A model generated the notes under the pieces. The model was not told the origin of the DNA and did no database searches. It worked only from the letters and a program-made list of their open reading frames with translations. Both the position numbers and the translations under genes were made by a program. From Meghimatium bilineatum (lineage: Eukaryota; Mollusca; Gastropoda; Stylommatophora; Philomycidae), in NCBI GenBank assembly GCA_034231615.1, contig CM067307.1, positions 5,318,647 through 5,382,646 of the forward strand: a DNA stretch of 64,000 nucleotides. Reading direction: 5' to 3'. Shown here piece after piece: positions 11,580 through 24,400 of this stretch. The first letter of the stretch is position 1; each line of letters opens with the position of its first letter.

Positions 11580-11972
11580 TATATACACACACAGTCATCC
11601 CTGGTTAATTTATCACAGCTCCAGTACATCACGGATTTCTAAAAACATATTTACAGTATGTACACTTTAGTTACATCTACGTATGTTACACACACACGTA
11701 TCATATTTATATTATTTATACATTATTTTATGTACCCGGTAAGTTATTTATACTATTAATATTTTATTTATATGATTGAAACTATTCTTTAATGTTCTAA
11801 TGATAACATATGCACTTATATGGTTTCATATACACTTATTGATATTTAAATACACAGAAAATGTACGTGTACTAAAAATGAGAAGATGACTCTACTTCAC
11901 GGTTTTTCACTTATCCCGACCGGTTCTGGTCCCTAGTAACCGCGATAACTGAGGGATGACTGTGTGTGTATA
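11580..11972. mobile_element. family D MITE, pogo/Tigger-like ends
   Basis: Terminal inverted repeats: left CAGTCATCCCTGGTTAATTT, right (as inverse) CAGTCATCCCTCAGTTATCG then CGG. CAGT-CCCT-GTTATCGCGG is typical of pogo/Tigger elements. Both flanks are (TA)n(CA)n, consistent with TA targeting. The roughly 385-bp AT-rich interior has no transposase ORF. Confidence 0.8.
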
Positions 11973-12023
11973 TATATATATATGAACTTAAAGTAAACCA
12001 GTACCTACTTGAGCTAAGTACGT

Positions 12024-12270
12024 AGCAGTAACAATAACTATTACAACAATAACCACAACAACTACACTACTATCAGCAATTAAAATAACAGCAACAACAA
12101 CCACGCTAAAAACGACCACAACAAAAGTAACAGCGACATTACTAACTCCAATTAAAACAAAAAACAACGACTACAACATCAAGAACAGCGACCATGACAA
12201 CACCTACAACCACTATCACAACAACAATCACATTAAAAACACCAATAACACTATCATCATCATTGGTTGA
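12024..12270. repeat. ACAACA-rich low-complexity tract
   Basis: Irregular AACAACAAC, ACCACAAC and ATCATCATC triplets with no constant unit. Confidence 0.75.
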
Positions 12271-12312
12271 TTGATAATGAAAGAAGACAGCAGACAAACA
12301 AACATCACTAAC

Positions 12313-12416
12313 TTTTTCATCTTCTTGTGACTGTACTTAATACTGTAAGCTGTGTGAAGGAGGTTGTCCTGGTCTATCTCTTGCTCAAATCTGCTCCTCA
12401 AATCTTTTTGTAAGTA
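12313..12416 (-). CDS. EVI5: EVI5 exon 10 (end of TBC domain), last exon found
   Basis: Acceptor TTGCTAG, donor AAAAA then GTTAGT; 34 codons plus two bases. It encodes YLQKDLRSRFEQEIDQDN then LLHTAYSIKYSHKKMK, equivalent to the EVI5 TBC end HFQKVIPHQF-AYQVKYNSKKMKK. The next exon should begin the coiled coil and complete a Lys codon. None was recognised between 1 and 12312, so it lies outside the window, in the N gap, or is too diverged to see. Confidence 0.92.
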
Positions 12417-15400
12417 CTAGCAATAAATACACAAAATATAAATCAGTATACATGGAAGAAATATATGTTTAAAATAAATGTTTCAGATTGCCTTATCTCA
12501 TCACCAGCCTTGTGAATTTGTCTGCCTCCATCTTTGCTATAATTTCTATCCTTGTTCCAGTATCACTAAGGACCTCTAAAACACGTTTTAGCTGTCAGTG
12601 GTATTTTCAATATAGAATACAGATGCAAATATGTGAACACAGATATAGAATACAGATGTAAATATGTGAACACAGATGTAGAATACAGATGTAAATATGT
12701 GAACACAGATGTAGAATACAGATGTAAATATGTGAACACAGATGTAGAATACAGATGTAAATATGTGAACACAGATATAGAATACAGATGTAAATATGTG
12801 AACACAGATGTAGAATACAGATGTAAATATGTGAACACAGATGTAGAATACAGATGTAAATATGTGAACACAGATATAGAATACAGATGTAAATATGTGA
12901 ACACAGATGTAGAATACAGATGTAAATATGTGAACACAGATATAGAATACAGATGTAAATATGTGAATACAGATGTAGAATACAGATGTAAATATGTGAA
13001 CACAGATGTAGAATACAGATGTAAATATGTGAACACAGATGTAGAATACAGATGTAAATATGTGAACACAGATATAGAATACAGATGTAAATATGTGAAT
13101 ACAGATGTAGAATACAGATGTAAATATGTGAACACAGATGTAGAATACAGATGTAAATATGTGAACACAGATGTAGAATACAGATGAGAGTATGTGAAAC
13201 ATACCAAATAAGAAATGTGGTCTATGAATATACTGAATACAAGCTGTGACATGTCAAGGGAGCTAATGTAGTGAAAATATGAATCTAAGGTGGAGAAGAG
13301 TTATCCATACTGATACTCATGTTTCTAGTGAATTGTATGGCCATCGAACATGAATTTCCATGCTGTTGTTGGCTCTTACTTCCTATGTGTAATGAGGTAT
13401 ATTCTGCAGAAGTTTATTTCATATCTAAAAAAGACTTAACTCTCATTGGTCTATTTATTATATGTTATGTTATGTTCCTTCAGGGCCATAGGCAGGGAAT
13501 AGGGCAGAAACCATAGCTTTCCATTTCTGTTGCCAGGTCTTTTAGTTCTTGGGTGTTGTTTAGGTTCATTGACATGCCTTCTCTATTAATGATTCTTCGT
13601 AGAGTTTCTCTAGGTCTCCCTCTTCTTCTTACTCCCGGTGGCACCCAATTTAGTGACTGATGGGGAATTCTTAGGCTGTTCATTCTGAGAGCATGACCAC
13701 TGTGTCTATCTCCTTTTGTCAAATGAAGGAAGATATATAGGTTTGTTTGCTTTCCTCTCTTATAGAAGTGTTAGATTTAAAGTTATTCCACTTAATGTTC
13801 AGAATGGTACATAGGAATTTGTATTCAGAGGAGTTAAGTCTTTTATCTGTGGCTTTTGTGACATTCCAATTTTTGTATCCATGTGATAGAATAGGGATGA
13901 TGTTGGAGTTAAACAATCTGAGTTTTGTGGTGTTTCTTAGTGTGTTTGACGTCCAGATGTTACGTAGTTTATTGAAAGCACCCGCTGCAAGGTCAATACT
14001 GTGTAAAATTTCTTTTGATGTGTCTCCATCCAGTGCTAGATTGGTGCCTATATATGTAAAATTTCTTTTGATGTGTCTCCATCCAGTGCTAGATTGGTGC
14101 CTATATATGTAAAATTGCTGATTTTTAATAATGGAACATTTTTTTTATGTCATCGTTGGATCTCATGAAATCTAGTATATGAGTTTTTGATGTGTTGATT
14201 TTCAGGCCTGACTTCAGTAGTGTTGGAGACTGTCAAGCTTAGATTCAGCATCTGTGTGGTTTGCACTTAAAATTATTTTTATTTAAAAATTATTTTTTTA
14301 TTAATTAATTAAAATTATGTATTTTATGGCAAATATATAATTCGTATGGCCCCATTGGCTAGGGCACATAGGTGGGTATGGTTGCTATTCTTTGCTCCCA
14401 TTTTAGGCATTGGTAACACACTGGAGAGGAGCGCGGTAGCCTAGTTAATAGTGAAGTTGCTTACTATCACTAAGTTACAGCATACCAGGTTCGAAATCAC
14501 GTCCGTACAAAAAATGTTTGGGTCATGATTTCTTGTTCCTCTGGTCAACCCTAGCTCCTCTAGTCAACCCAGTTCTAAATGGGCACCTGATGCGTGAGTA
14601 AGAGTAGGTAAACACAGCAAGGAAAGGAACTGGCTACTCCACCTAATAGTTGCTGCTGCTTTGTACATGAAGAGTTTTTTCATCTCTGATGGCAGTTTGC
14701 TGCCATGGGACCTACTTTGACCTAACACACAGGTGCTATGACATGAGACCTACCTTGATCTAACACACAGGTGCTGTGACTTGGGACCTACCTTGATCTA
14801 ACACACAGGTGCTGTGACATGGGACCTACCTTGATCTAACACACAGGTGCTGTGACATTTTGTTAGGTTTACTTTTTGTGGTGGGTAGGTAACTACAGAA
14901 ATGTCTGCACTTTCCAAACTAGCAGCTGTAAACATACTGAAATCAAACATTACAATAGATACCTTACCTTAAGTAAACCCTCCATGTCTAGTGTTAGCAA
15001 CTCCTCCTGACAGGACTGTAATATTGCAATACCAACCCGGAAGATTATCTCCATTCCCTGAAATATTCCCCCAAAAAAAGTTATAAAAGGTATAGAGAAT
15101 TGTCCTACATTGTACTTTGATTCCCACTATATACACTCCGCAGATCTTAATAGCATAGAACATCGCCAGCCAAGAGAACTACTTATAGCATGAAACTCTG
15201 TAGCTTCAATAGATTTCTCTTCTTCTTTCGTTGACATAATGTACTTCTATCAGAAGTTTTATCTCATCTGTAAACCTGATTTTGTCTTGAACTCATCCCA
15301 GAGGTCTGTATAGTTTTTCTTCCACTGCTATTTCTCTGGACCAATGTGCATGCCTCAATATTTCATATTCTGGGCACTCCTGAAGAATATTGTCCACTGT

Positions 15401-18400
15401 CTGAAGTGCCAGTCCCACATGTAAACAACACAGTTGTGCTACCAATCTTAAACTGCATATACACATGGCTGCGGAGTCAGATGTGTCCTGTTCTGAGGTG
15501 TAGAATGTCAATTTGTTGTGAGATGTTCATAATTTGGTTGTCATTTTGTGTTGGTGTTGGCTTTCTAATTGCTCTGATCACGATTATGTTTCTGGTACGT
15601 TATTGGCACGTCTGGTTGATCATCAGAAGCTCCATCCTTAGCCAGATATGCTTTCTCATTTTCAGGTATCCCACAATGCAATTGTATCCCCTGCGCAGCT
15701 ACTTTACTCTGATTGCTTAGTTAGATCTGCAGTATTTACATCTAAAACAAAATAGAGAGAGAGAGCTCTAGAAAAATCTTTGTGGTTATTCCTTACCTCT
15801 GACACAAACAGGTCCATGATCCTGCGAGCCAGAGAGAGAGGAAGTGATGTGACATATAACGTGAGAAACCAGGAAGATGCATACATGGACGTGTCAAAGT
15901 TTTGAGTTTGGAAGTGCACCAGCAGTACAGGCAACAGCTCCTAAAGAAGAAGAGAAAAAAACTGCTTATTAGTGACATGCAATGTGCATTTATACGGTCC
16001 TTTCCACATTAATACCCTTACCAAATGGAGGTGACCTTTAGAGGGGTGTTAAGTGTTGATATGAAACATTTCCGTTTTTAAAGTAATGTCACTGATCTGA
16101 CAAAATGGCTCTTATCAGTACATACACCAGTCAGGAATGTATGAATTCATGTGACGGCAATCTATCACAGTCTAAGAAATAGTGACCTATATTTTGCTTT
16201 ATTTAACACCCTTCTAAGAAATTGTGCCCATATAGGATGGATATTAATGTGGAAAGCTTAACTTTTTAAATGTAACTAAAGTAAATAAAACCATTAATTA
16301 CTACATGATTTTATGTCCATGAGTTTAGGATCGACAATAGGCAGAAATGCAAAAATATATGATCCGATGGATGAAAATAGAAAACACAGGGAACCCTGTA
16401 TGCTTAATGGTGGTGAAAAAGACTTTTGGTAAAATGGCACTGATTAACAGTTGCATTATTCCTTATTCTTCTTAGTATAGAAATTTAATGGAGGAGATGG
16501 GTGCCACCGAATTAAAACATTGCCCACTAAAATATTTTATTGGACTTTCAAAGATGGTCTTGCAGGGAACCGTTAAGTTTATTCCTTAAAAGAGACAGAC
16601 ATAAGAGAATCTTGGCTTGAGAACACCAAGAAATAGTCAGGGTGTAATTGCTTCGTACTTGTCTGTAGAACTGAAGCTAGGGATGTATGACTAGCTTTTT
16701 TTTGCATGTTATTGCATGTCTGCATACAAAATTGTGGGACCCCCAGCATACAGACAATAGATACATTGCTCATCTCTGAGTAACAGGTGAGACTCTGAGT
16801 CTCGAAGCATTGCAACCCTTTAAGAGTTAATCTTCTGGTGGAAGCTCCACCATTGCACATGAGAAAACAAACACATTATCGCTCATAATTCCTGGTGATC
16901 AAAGCAAGGAAACAAACACACAATCACACAAACAAACCTGGATTAAACATTCCAACTTGAACATGCAGAGACCCAGCTCTGCCATACTGGGCTTGAATAA
17001 CTCTCTGAGCTTCTGCTCCTGCATCAGGTGCACCAGCACTGCAAAAGCATCTTCCTCTGGCATCTGTGAATGACATAACACACAATAACTCTATGCACAA
17101 ATCTGTGAATGACATAATACACAACTTTATGCACAAATCTTCAGTGATTCAATTGATCAATACTCAGTGCTAGTGATTTTTCAACCAACCTAATACAATG
17201 AAATCCCTCTATAACACATCCTTTTATAACAAATTCCCCTATATAACAACATTTTTCAAAATCCGCAGTTATATTTATTCTTTATTGTTTCTACTGTATA
17301 TAGTGAATTTTTGTTATAACATAAATATTTCAGTGGTCAGGACCAAGTTGTTATAATGGGATTTTACTGTATACATTAAACCAACCTAACAAACCTTTCA
17401 ACCAAATTGCCTAAAACATATTTTAATAAATTTACTTATAAAAACATATTTTATCCAACCTACCCCCATATGACCACAGAACATCTGTATCCAGTCACAG
17501 AACATCTGTATCCAGTCACCTGCATCAAACATACCCCATATGACCACACAGAACATCTGTATCCAGTCACAGAACATCTGTATCCAGTCACCTGCATCAA
17601 ACCTACCCCATATGACCACACAGAACATCTGTATCCAGGCACCTGCATCAAACCTACCCCATATGACCACACAGAACATCTGTATCAACTCACCTGCATA
17701 AGTAGAAGGCCGACAATAAAACCACTGCCCTGACAGTAACCAACCTCCCGGTCATGAAGTGAGTATGCCTGTATACCAACATAAAATGCAAATATTAGAT
17801 GCAAGTCTGTAGCATTTAACATAGGTAATAAGAACATGGGCCATAATTTTGGGGAAGTTCATAAAACTTCAAAAAGCCTATAATAGCGAATAGTCGGTCA
17901 GTGCAAAGTTCAATATGTCACTACATCAACATCAGCACAGTGTAATGAAGACTGAGAAAGAAAACACATTTATGTAATCACATTATAAGGATAACTGGAG
18001 AGGAGCTGGACGCCACCTGCAAAACATTTCACCCACTGAAATATTGCAATGGATAATCAAACATCACAGACAGGACATGACAAGATTTTTCCTCACTCGT
18101 CCGCATTGTTGAAGATAGAAATCACTGTAAGACTCTTGTGTGTTCATGCATTTAACATCGTACCCATACGATTCTTAATGGTTACAGGTTTATTGATAGA
18201 TAGAATAGTGAATAAGTAAATATTTGTTATTTATCAAGAAGGTGATGATCAAACACAGAATTCATTCATTTTCCTTTTGCGCTGAAGTTAGTGCATAGGG
18301 CAGAGGTCAAATCTCTCCAATTCTCTCTGTTCAAAGTTATTCTATGCAGTTCTTGAATAGTATGAATTGTGGTTGTTTTACTTTCTCTAAGTATTGTTCT

Positions 18401-21400
18401 TCTGAGTGTTTCTTTTGGTCTACCCCTTGCTCTTTTGTAGGTATCCATTCAAGAGATTGATGAAACACAGAATGGAATCACAAAATAAAACTGCGGACTA
18501 CAAGCTACACTAAAGCAATGTTATAATACACCGTACCATCATCATAAAACCCATAAACCCTTCAGGTGTTCTAGAGGTACATTCTGTAAACATAAACACA
18601 CAAATCTCAGCCATGCCTCCATGTTCTCAGTTCTTTGTTTGACTGTGAAGAATCTTAATACTGTCTTTAATATTATCAATCCAAACTTTCTTCCTCCTCT
18701 TCTTTTTTCCAATCTGAGCTGTTACCTGCAGGATAGTTTTAGATAGGAAATCATATATATATTTTACAGGTCTAGAAAACAAGAAACAGAGAATGACCTT
18801 GTCTTTAATAGAAGATAAACTACCGTACTGTTCATTTAGGTATTAGGTCTGTTGATTATCATCTGCGCACACCAGACATGTCCATAGGTGCTCAGATCTC
18901 TGGTTCAGTAAATCTCTCAGGATATAATGGCTGATGATTCAGGCCTTATGTTGGTTCAGTGCACTTCTTGAAATATTTGTTATGTAATGTTCATTTATAT
19001 AAAACTTTCATTTTTGTCAAAAACATAAACAACATCGAAACTATAGTTTATGCAATGATAAAGAAGCTTGACTTCTCATATCTATGATGGCTTCTTTAGG
19101 TACACTACAAGCAGACACCACCACATAGTCGAGTTATTTTTCTTGTTTATGTTTGTCAATTTCCTGTTCATCACTTAATAATTTAAATATTAATTTATTT
19201 TAAAGTTTTTTTGTTAGGATAGTTGTGTTTTATATAACTAACCCTAACCCCAACCCTAAATAAATAAATATTTTGATTATTAAATGATGAAAATGAAATT
19301 TACATAGACAAGGGAAATAAACAAACATGTGGTGGTATATACTTGTACTGTACCCTTCTGTATAAGTGGCCAGCATCAAAAGTACCTCAACCTAATCCAA
19401 TCAGCTGTGATCTTTCTGTTATTGAAACAATTGCAACTATAATTATAATTACTAATGCAATCTTCTGTCTCTGAACTGGCTATAAATAAGAACAATGGCT
19501 TGTTCTATGATGTGTCCAGAAGGAATATGGTACCAAATACTGTATGAAATTTAGTTGGTCTATCAGGCACAAAATAAGCAGTGTTTGTAATAAGTGTGTT
19601 ACAAGATCTGTAAGCCTGTAGACCTTCTATATCTCTAGACGGAAACTCATCTTCAACAAGTCTGCCTCGAGTGCTACTATTTTGACTAAATAATCAATCA
19701 TTCTTACCTTCATGACATTAAACAAACTTTCCTGTCCGAATCCATCCTTTTCTTTAAAGAAATCATGATCCGGGAATGTCCGAGCAATGTCTCGGCGAAT
19801 CAGCTTCTCACACGGTGATTTCTTCTTCATGTGTTCAGCATACTCTTGCTTCCAGACTGAGTCATGAACACCTAGTATCAGCTGCCAGGCCATTCCACGG
19901 AACTCATGAGGGATGCCTTTCCTGACAAGCTCCTAGAGATAGAATAGATGTGTACTGTTGAAATATGTCACCATTCATAATATATTTAAATCAAGAAAGT
20001 CCTGTCTACTGTTCCTATCACTATCTAGTCATGTTAGAAGTGCGCAACAATCAATGAAGGGCCAGTTTTCTTTCAGTCTTCATTCTACCTTTAGTCTTCA
20101 GTTTACTTTTAGTCTTCAGTTTACTTTTAGTCTTCAGTTTACTTTTAGTCTTCAGTTTACTTTTAGTCTTCAGTCTACTTTTAGTCTTCAGTCTACTTTT
20201 AGTCTTTAGTCTACTTTTAGTCTTCAGTTTACTTTTAGTCTTCAGTCTACTTTTTGTCTTCAGTTTACTTTTAGTCTTCAGTCTACTTTTAGTCTTCAGT
20301 TTACTTTTAGTCTTCAGTCTACTTTTAGTCTTCAGTTTACTTTTAGTCTTCAGTCTACTTTTAGTCTTCAGTTTACTTTTAGTCTTCAGTCTACTTTTAG
20401 TCTTCAGTCTACTTTTAGTCTTCAGTTTACTTTTAGTCTTCAGTTTACTTTTAGTCTTCAGTTTACTTTTAGTCTTCAGTCTAATTTGAGTCTTCAAACT
20501 ACTTTTAGTCTAATTTGCACCTTCTGTGTTTGTTTGATTCTATAGTGATAAAGATCTGTGAGGTTGAAATGTCAATACTGTGCATTTGTTTAACATAAAA
20601 CTGCTATTAAAACTATTATATATTTTGTCCTTATATTTATTTTCCATAGAGTATACAGGTCTACTTTCCTTTCATTCAACATAACTACTACTGTCTCGCA
20701 ATCATTCAACATAACTACCGCTGTCTCCCAATCATTCAACATAACTACTACTGTCTCCCAATCATTCAACATAACTACCGCTGTCTCCCAATCATTCAAC
20801 ATAACTACTACTGTCTCCCAATTGTTCAACATAACTACCGCTGTCTCCCAATCATTCAACATAACTACAGCTGTCTCCCAATCATTCAACATAACTACTA
20901 CTGTCTCCCAATCATTCAACATAGAGTACACTCAAGGCTACCACTGTCTCCCACTCCTTCAACATTGAGTACACACAAGGCTAATTTTATCTCCCACTCG
21001 TTCAACATTGAATACACTCAAGGCTACTACTGTCTCCCACTCATTCAGCATAGAGTACACATGTGGCTACTGCTGCATTAATACTATTTTTTTGCACGAG
21101 ACAAAATTTGATCAATGAACTGTGACTCACCCGAAGAAATGCTGGCTTCTTTTTTACAGAGTCCCAATCATTGATGATGCGACCCCAGATCTCCCAAAGG
21201 GACTCACTGGAATGCCCTACAATAAAACAAAAGTTGTCTGAAGGAAATATATTTCAAATATATATAAACACCCCAACCACATCTATATTGCCTCTAATTT
21301 CCCACTTTCCAGTTTGTTTATAATGAATGCACGCATTTTCTCTTTACTAGATGCGTTTCCATTCCTGCATCATGGAGACGTGGCTTGATGAAATCTAAGT

Positions 21401-24400
21401 CATCTAATCTATTTTGTTTATTATTGTGGTGCTTACTGTTGTTTGTCTCTTGAAAAAGGTTCGATTTCAGCCGATACGTGGAGAATTGTCCTGTTTAGTT
21501 TTATTGTATGTTTTTATATATTCTTTTTTTATATATTCATAGGCAAGATAAGTGTTTTTAGTAACCTGTTTAATTCATTTTGCTTTACTATTTGTTCATT
21601 CGGTTACTGAGGCACCCTCCACTTTGTCGGACACCCTCCGACTATTTGGTTATTTATATAGGAATCTGGTTATAGTATATATCTTACCATTAAGCGAAGG
21701 GGTGGGAGCTGTACATTTCTGTTCAAGGCCAGATGTGATGCCTGAGTCATACTACGCTCGTGTTTGTGGAGGGTTGTCGTGATGTCATTGATCCATCTCT
21801 TTCTCTGTCTTCCCTTGGCTCTGTAACCAGCTGATTGTTTGTTATAAGCTCTCAGTGGTATTTGAGAGAGGACAGGGTTGCTATGATGTAAGTTCTGAAT
21901 AATTAATTATGTTATTGTTTTTAAATGTCATCAGCTGTATAAAAAATCACCCGTTGTCCTAGAGTAATATATGGGTGTGTTTTAACCCACTTGAATCTTA
22001 GAATGAACAAGAATATAGAGGATTACCTTCATTGTATTAGATTCTAAGTCTCATGCAGAGTTATTATACATAAAAACTGGTTGAAAACGTGTAGAGAATT
22101 GACTTCACTGTATTAGTTTCTAAGTCTCTGTAGTGACTTACAATGTAGTTACATATTATGGATATAAATATGAATATATACATGACAACCACAACAAATG
22201 TGTGTCTGCATCAGGATAATGTCAATGCCAGGGATACCAAATCTGTCAAGGACAGTGGTATTCAGAATCATGTCGTACCATCTGATGTTCATAACCATTA
22301 TTGTATATAAATGGTGAGGACAGACCCTGAGGAAGTATACATTTGTCACTCATGTTTTCTATACTAGGATGTGGATTTTTAATTTCAGCTCAAGGTTTAT
22401 TTGATGGATAGATTCTCCAATGCTTTTGCAGGTCCAAGTTCAATACTTGACTCAAACTGACTGCAGTGTGCAATGGCACAAGATGGGCAATCTTGTACAC
22501 AGTGATCAGGAGGGGAGTAGGGAGGGGAGGGAACTTTGCAGTGATTTTTTTGCAATCTTGAGTCATGTTGCAGATTAAAGGGTTGAATAGACTGCCAGAA
22601 GACATGGGTCTTGAATGGGTATTCAGCAAGTGTATCACTGCAGAAGACATGGGTCTTGAATAGGTATTCAGCAAGTGTATCACTGCAGAAGACATGGGTC
22701 TTAAATGGGTATTCAGCAAGTGTATCACTGCAGAAGACATGGATCATGAATGGGTCTTCAGCAAGTGTATCACTGCAGACGACATGGGTCTTAAATGGGT
22801 ATTCAGAAAGTGTATCACTGCAGAGATCATGGCGTTGAGTACCAAAAAATACTTTGTACCTCCTTAGTTGCCACTTATGTCATTCATGACAGAAATAATT
22901 CAATCACTTAATGAGAATGAAAACATATTGGTCAGCAGCAAGAGAATACAACATGAGAATAGAAACAAACATAAAAAACCAAGAAGAAGGTGGATTGAAG
23001 GAGTTACTAACACTTTAAGACATTATATTGCTGCATAACAAGTGATCAAACATACCATTACATTGTCATTCAAAATCATGTGATGCTTAACAACACAAGC
23101 AGTGAACAGACAACAGAGAAGCTCTACTGCTATTTAACAATTATGCGGTCAATGAAAATGTTCTCAATATATAGAAAACTCAACTTTGACATACATGTCA
23201 AATTGTTCAGATTTTCTTTATTTTGTACAGAATATACTTAGATCTCTTTGAACACATCTGTATTAATTTTAATATTTACCTTCGAACAATCCTGTATTAA
23301 TCTTTAATATTTACCTTCGAACAATCCTGTATTAATCTTTAATATTTACCTTCGAACAATCCTGTATTAATCTTTAATATTTACCTTCGAACAATCCTGT
23401 ATTAATCTTTAATATTTACCTTCGAACAATCCTGTATTAATTTTAATATTTACCTTTGAACAATCCTGTATTAATTTTAATATTTACCTTCGAACAATCC
23501 TGTATTAATCTTTAATATTTACCTTCGAACAATCCTGTATTAATCTTTAATATTAACCTTTAGCGGTATGTTCCTAATAGAGAATATGAGCAGAATTTGG
23601 ATTCAAAGTACAGAATTTTAAAGATTTCCCTGGTGTTGTTTCTGAGAATCTGTATGACTGCTCCCATACTACAAGGTATTTGCTTTTGTTTGTTTTCAGT
23701 TGCCCTTTTTTGCAAGTCTGCTACTTCATTTCCTGCTAGATCACTATGTCTGGGAATCCATTGCATGATCATACTGACTGGATGTGCGGAGACTGGGAAT
23801 CCATTGCATGATCATACTGACTGGATGTGCGGAGACTGGGAATCCATTGCATGATCATACTGACTGGATGTGCGGAGACTGGGAATCCATTGCATGATCA
23901 TACTGACTGGATGTGCGGAGACTGGGAATCCATTGCATGATCATACTGACTGGATGTGCGGAGACTGGGAATCCATTGCATGATCATACTGACTGGATGT
24001 GCGGAGACTGGGAATCCATTGGATGATCATACTGACTGGATGTGCGGAGACTGGGAATCCATTGCATGATCATACTGACTGGATGTGCGGAGACTGGGAA
24101 TCCATTGGATGATCATACTGACTGGATGTGCGGAGACTGGGAATCCATTGGATGATCATACTGACTGGATGTGCGGAGACTGGGAATCCATTGGATGATC
24201 ATACTGACTGGATGTGCGGAGATACGACTGTGTTCTGCTCTTGCTATGTGTAGAATATCTTGATGTTCATATGTGGGGTATGTTTAAGTGCTTCCAATAC
24301 TGAAATGGAGTCTGTAAAAATGACTATATCTTATGGTTTTTGTTCTATGAGATCAAATTGTTGGTGTAGTAACTCAATGGCTGTCTTGATGGCCTTAGAA

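Noticed and set aside
20051..20497. Lys-rich KTKSKL repeat protein
   Set aside because: It is the 18-bp intronic array read on the minus strand; no start or splice support.
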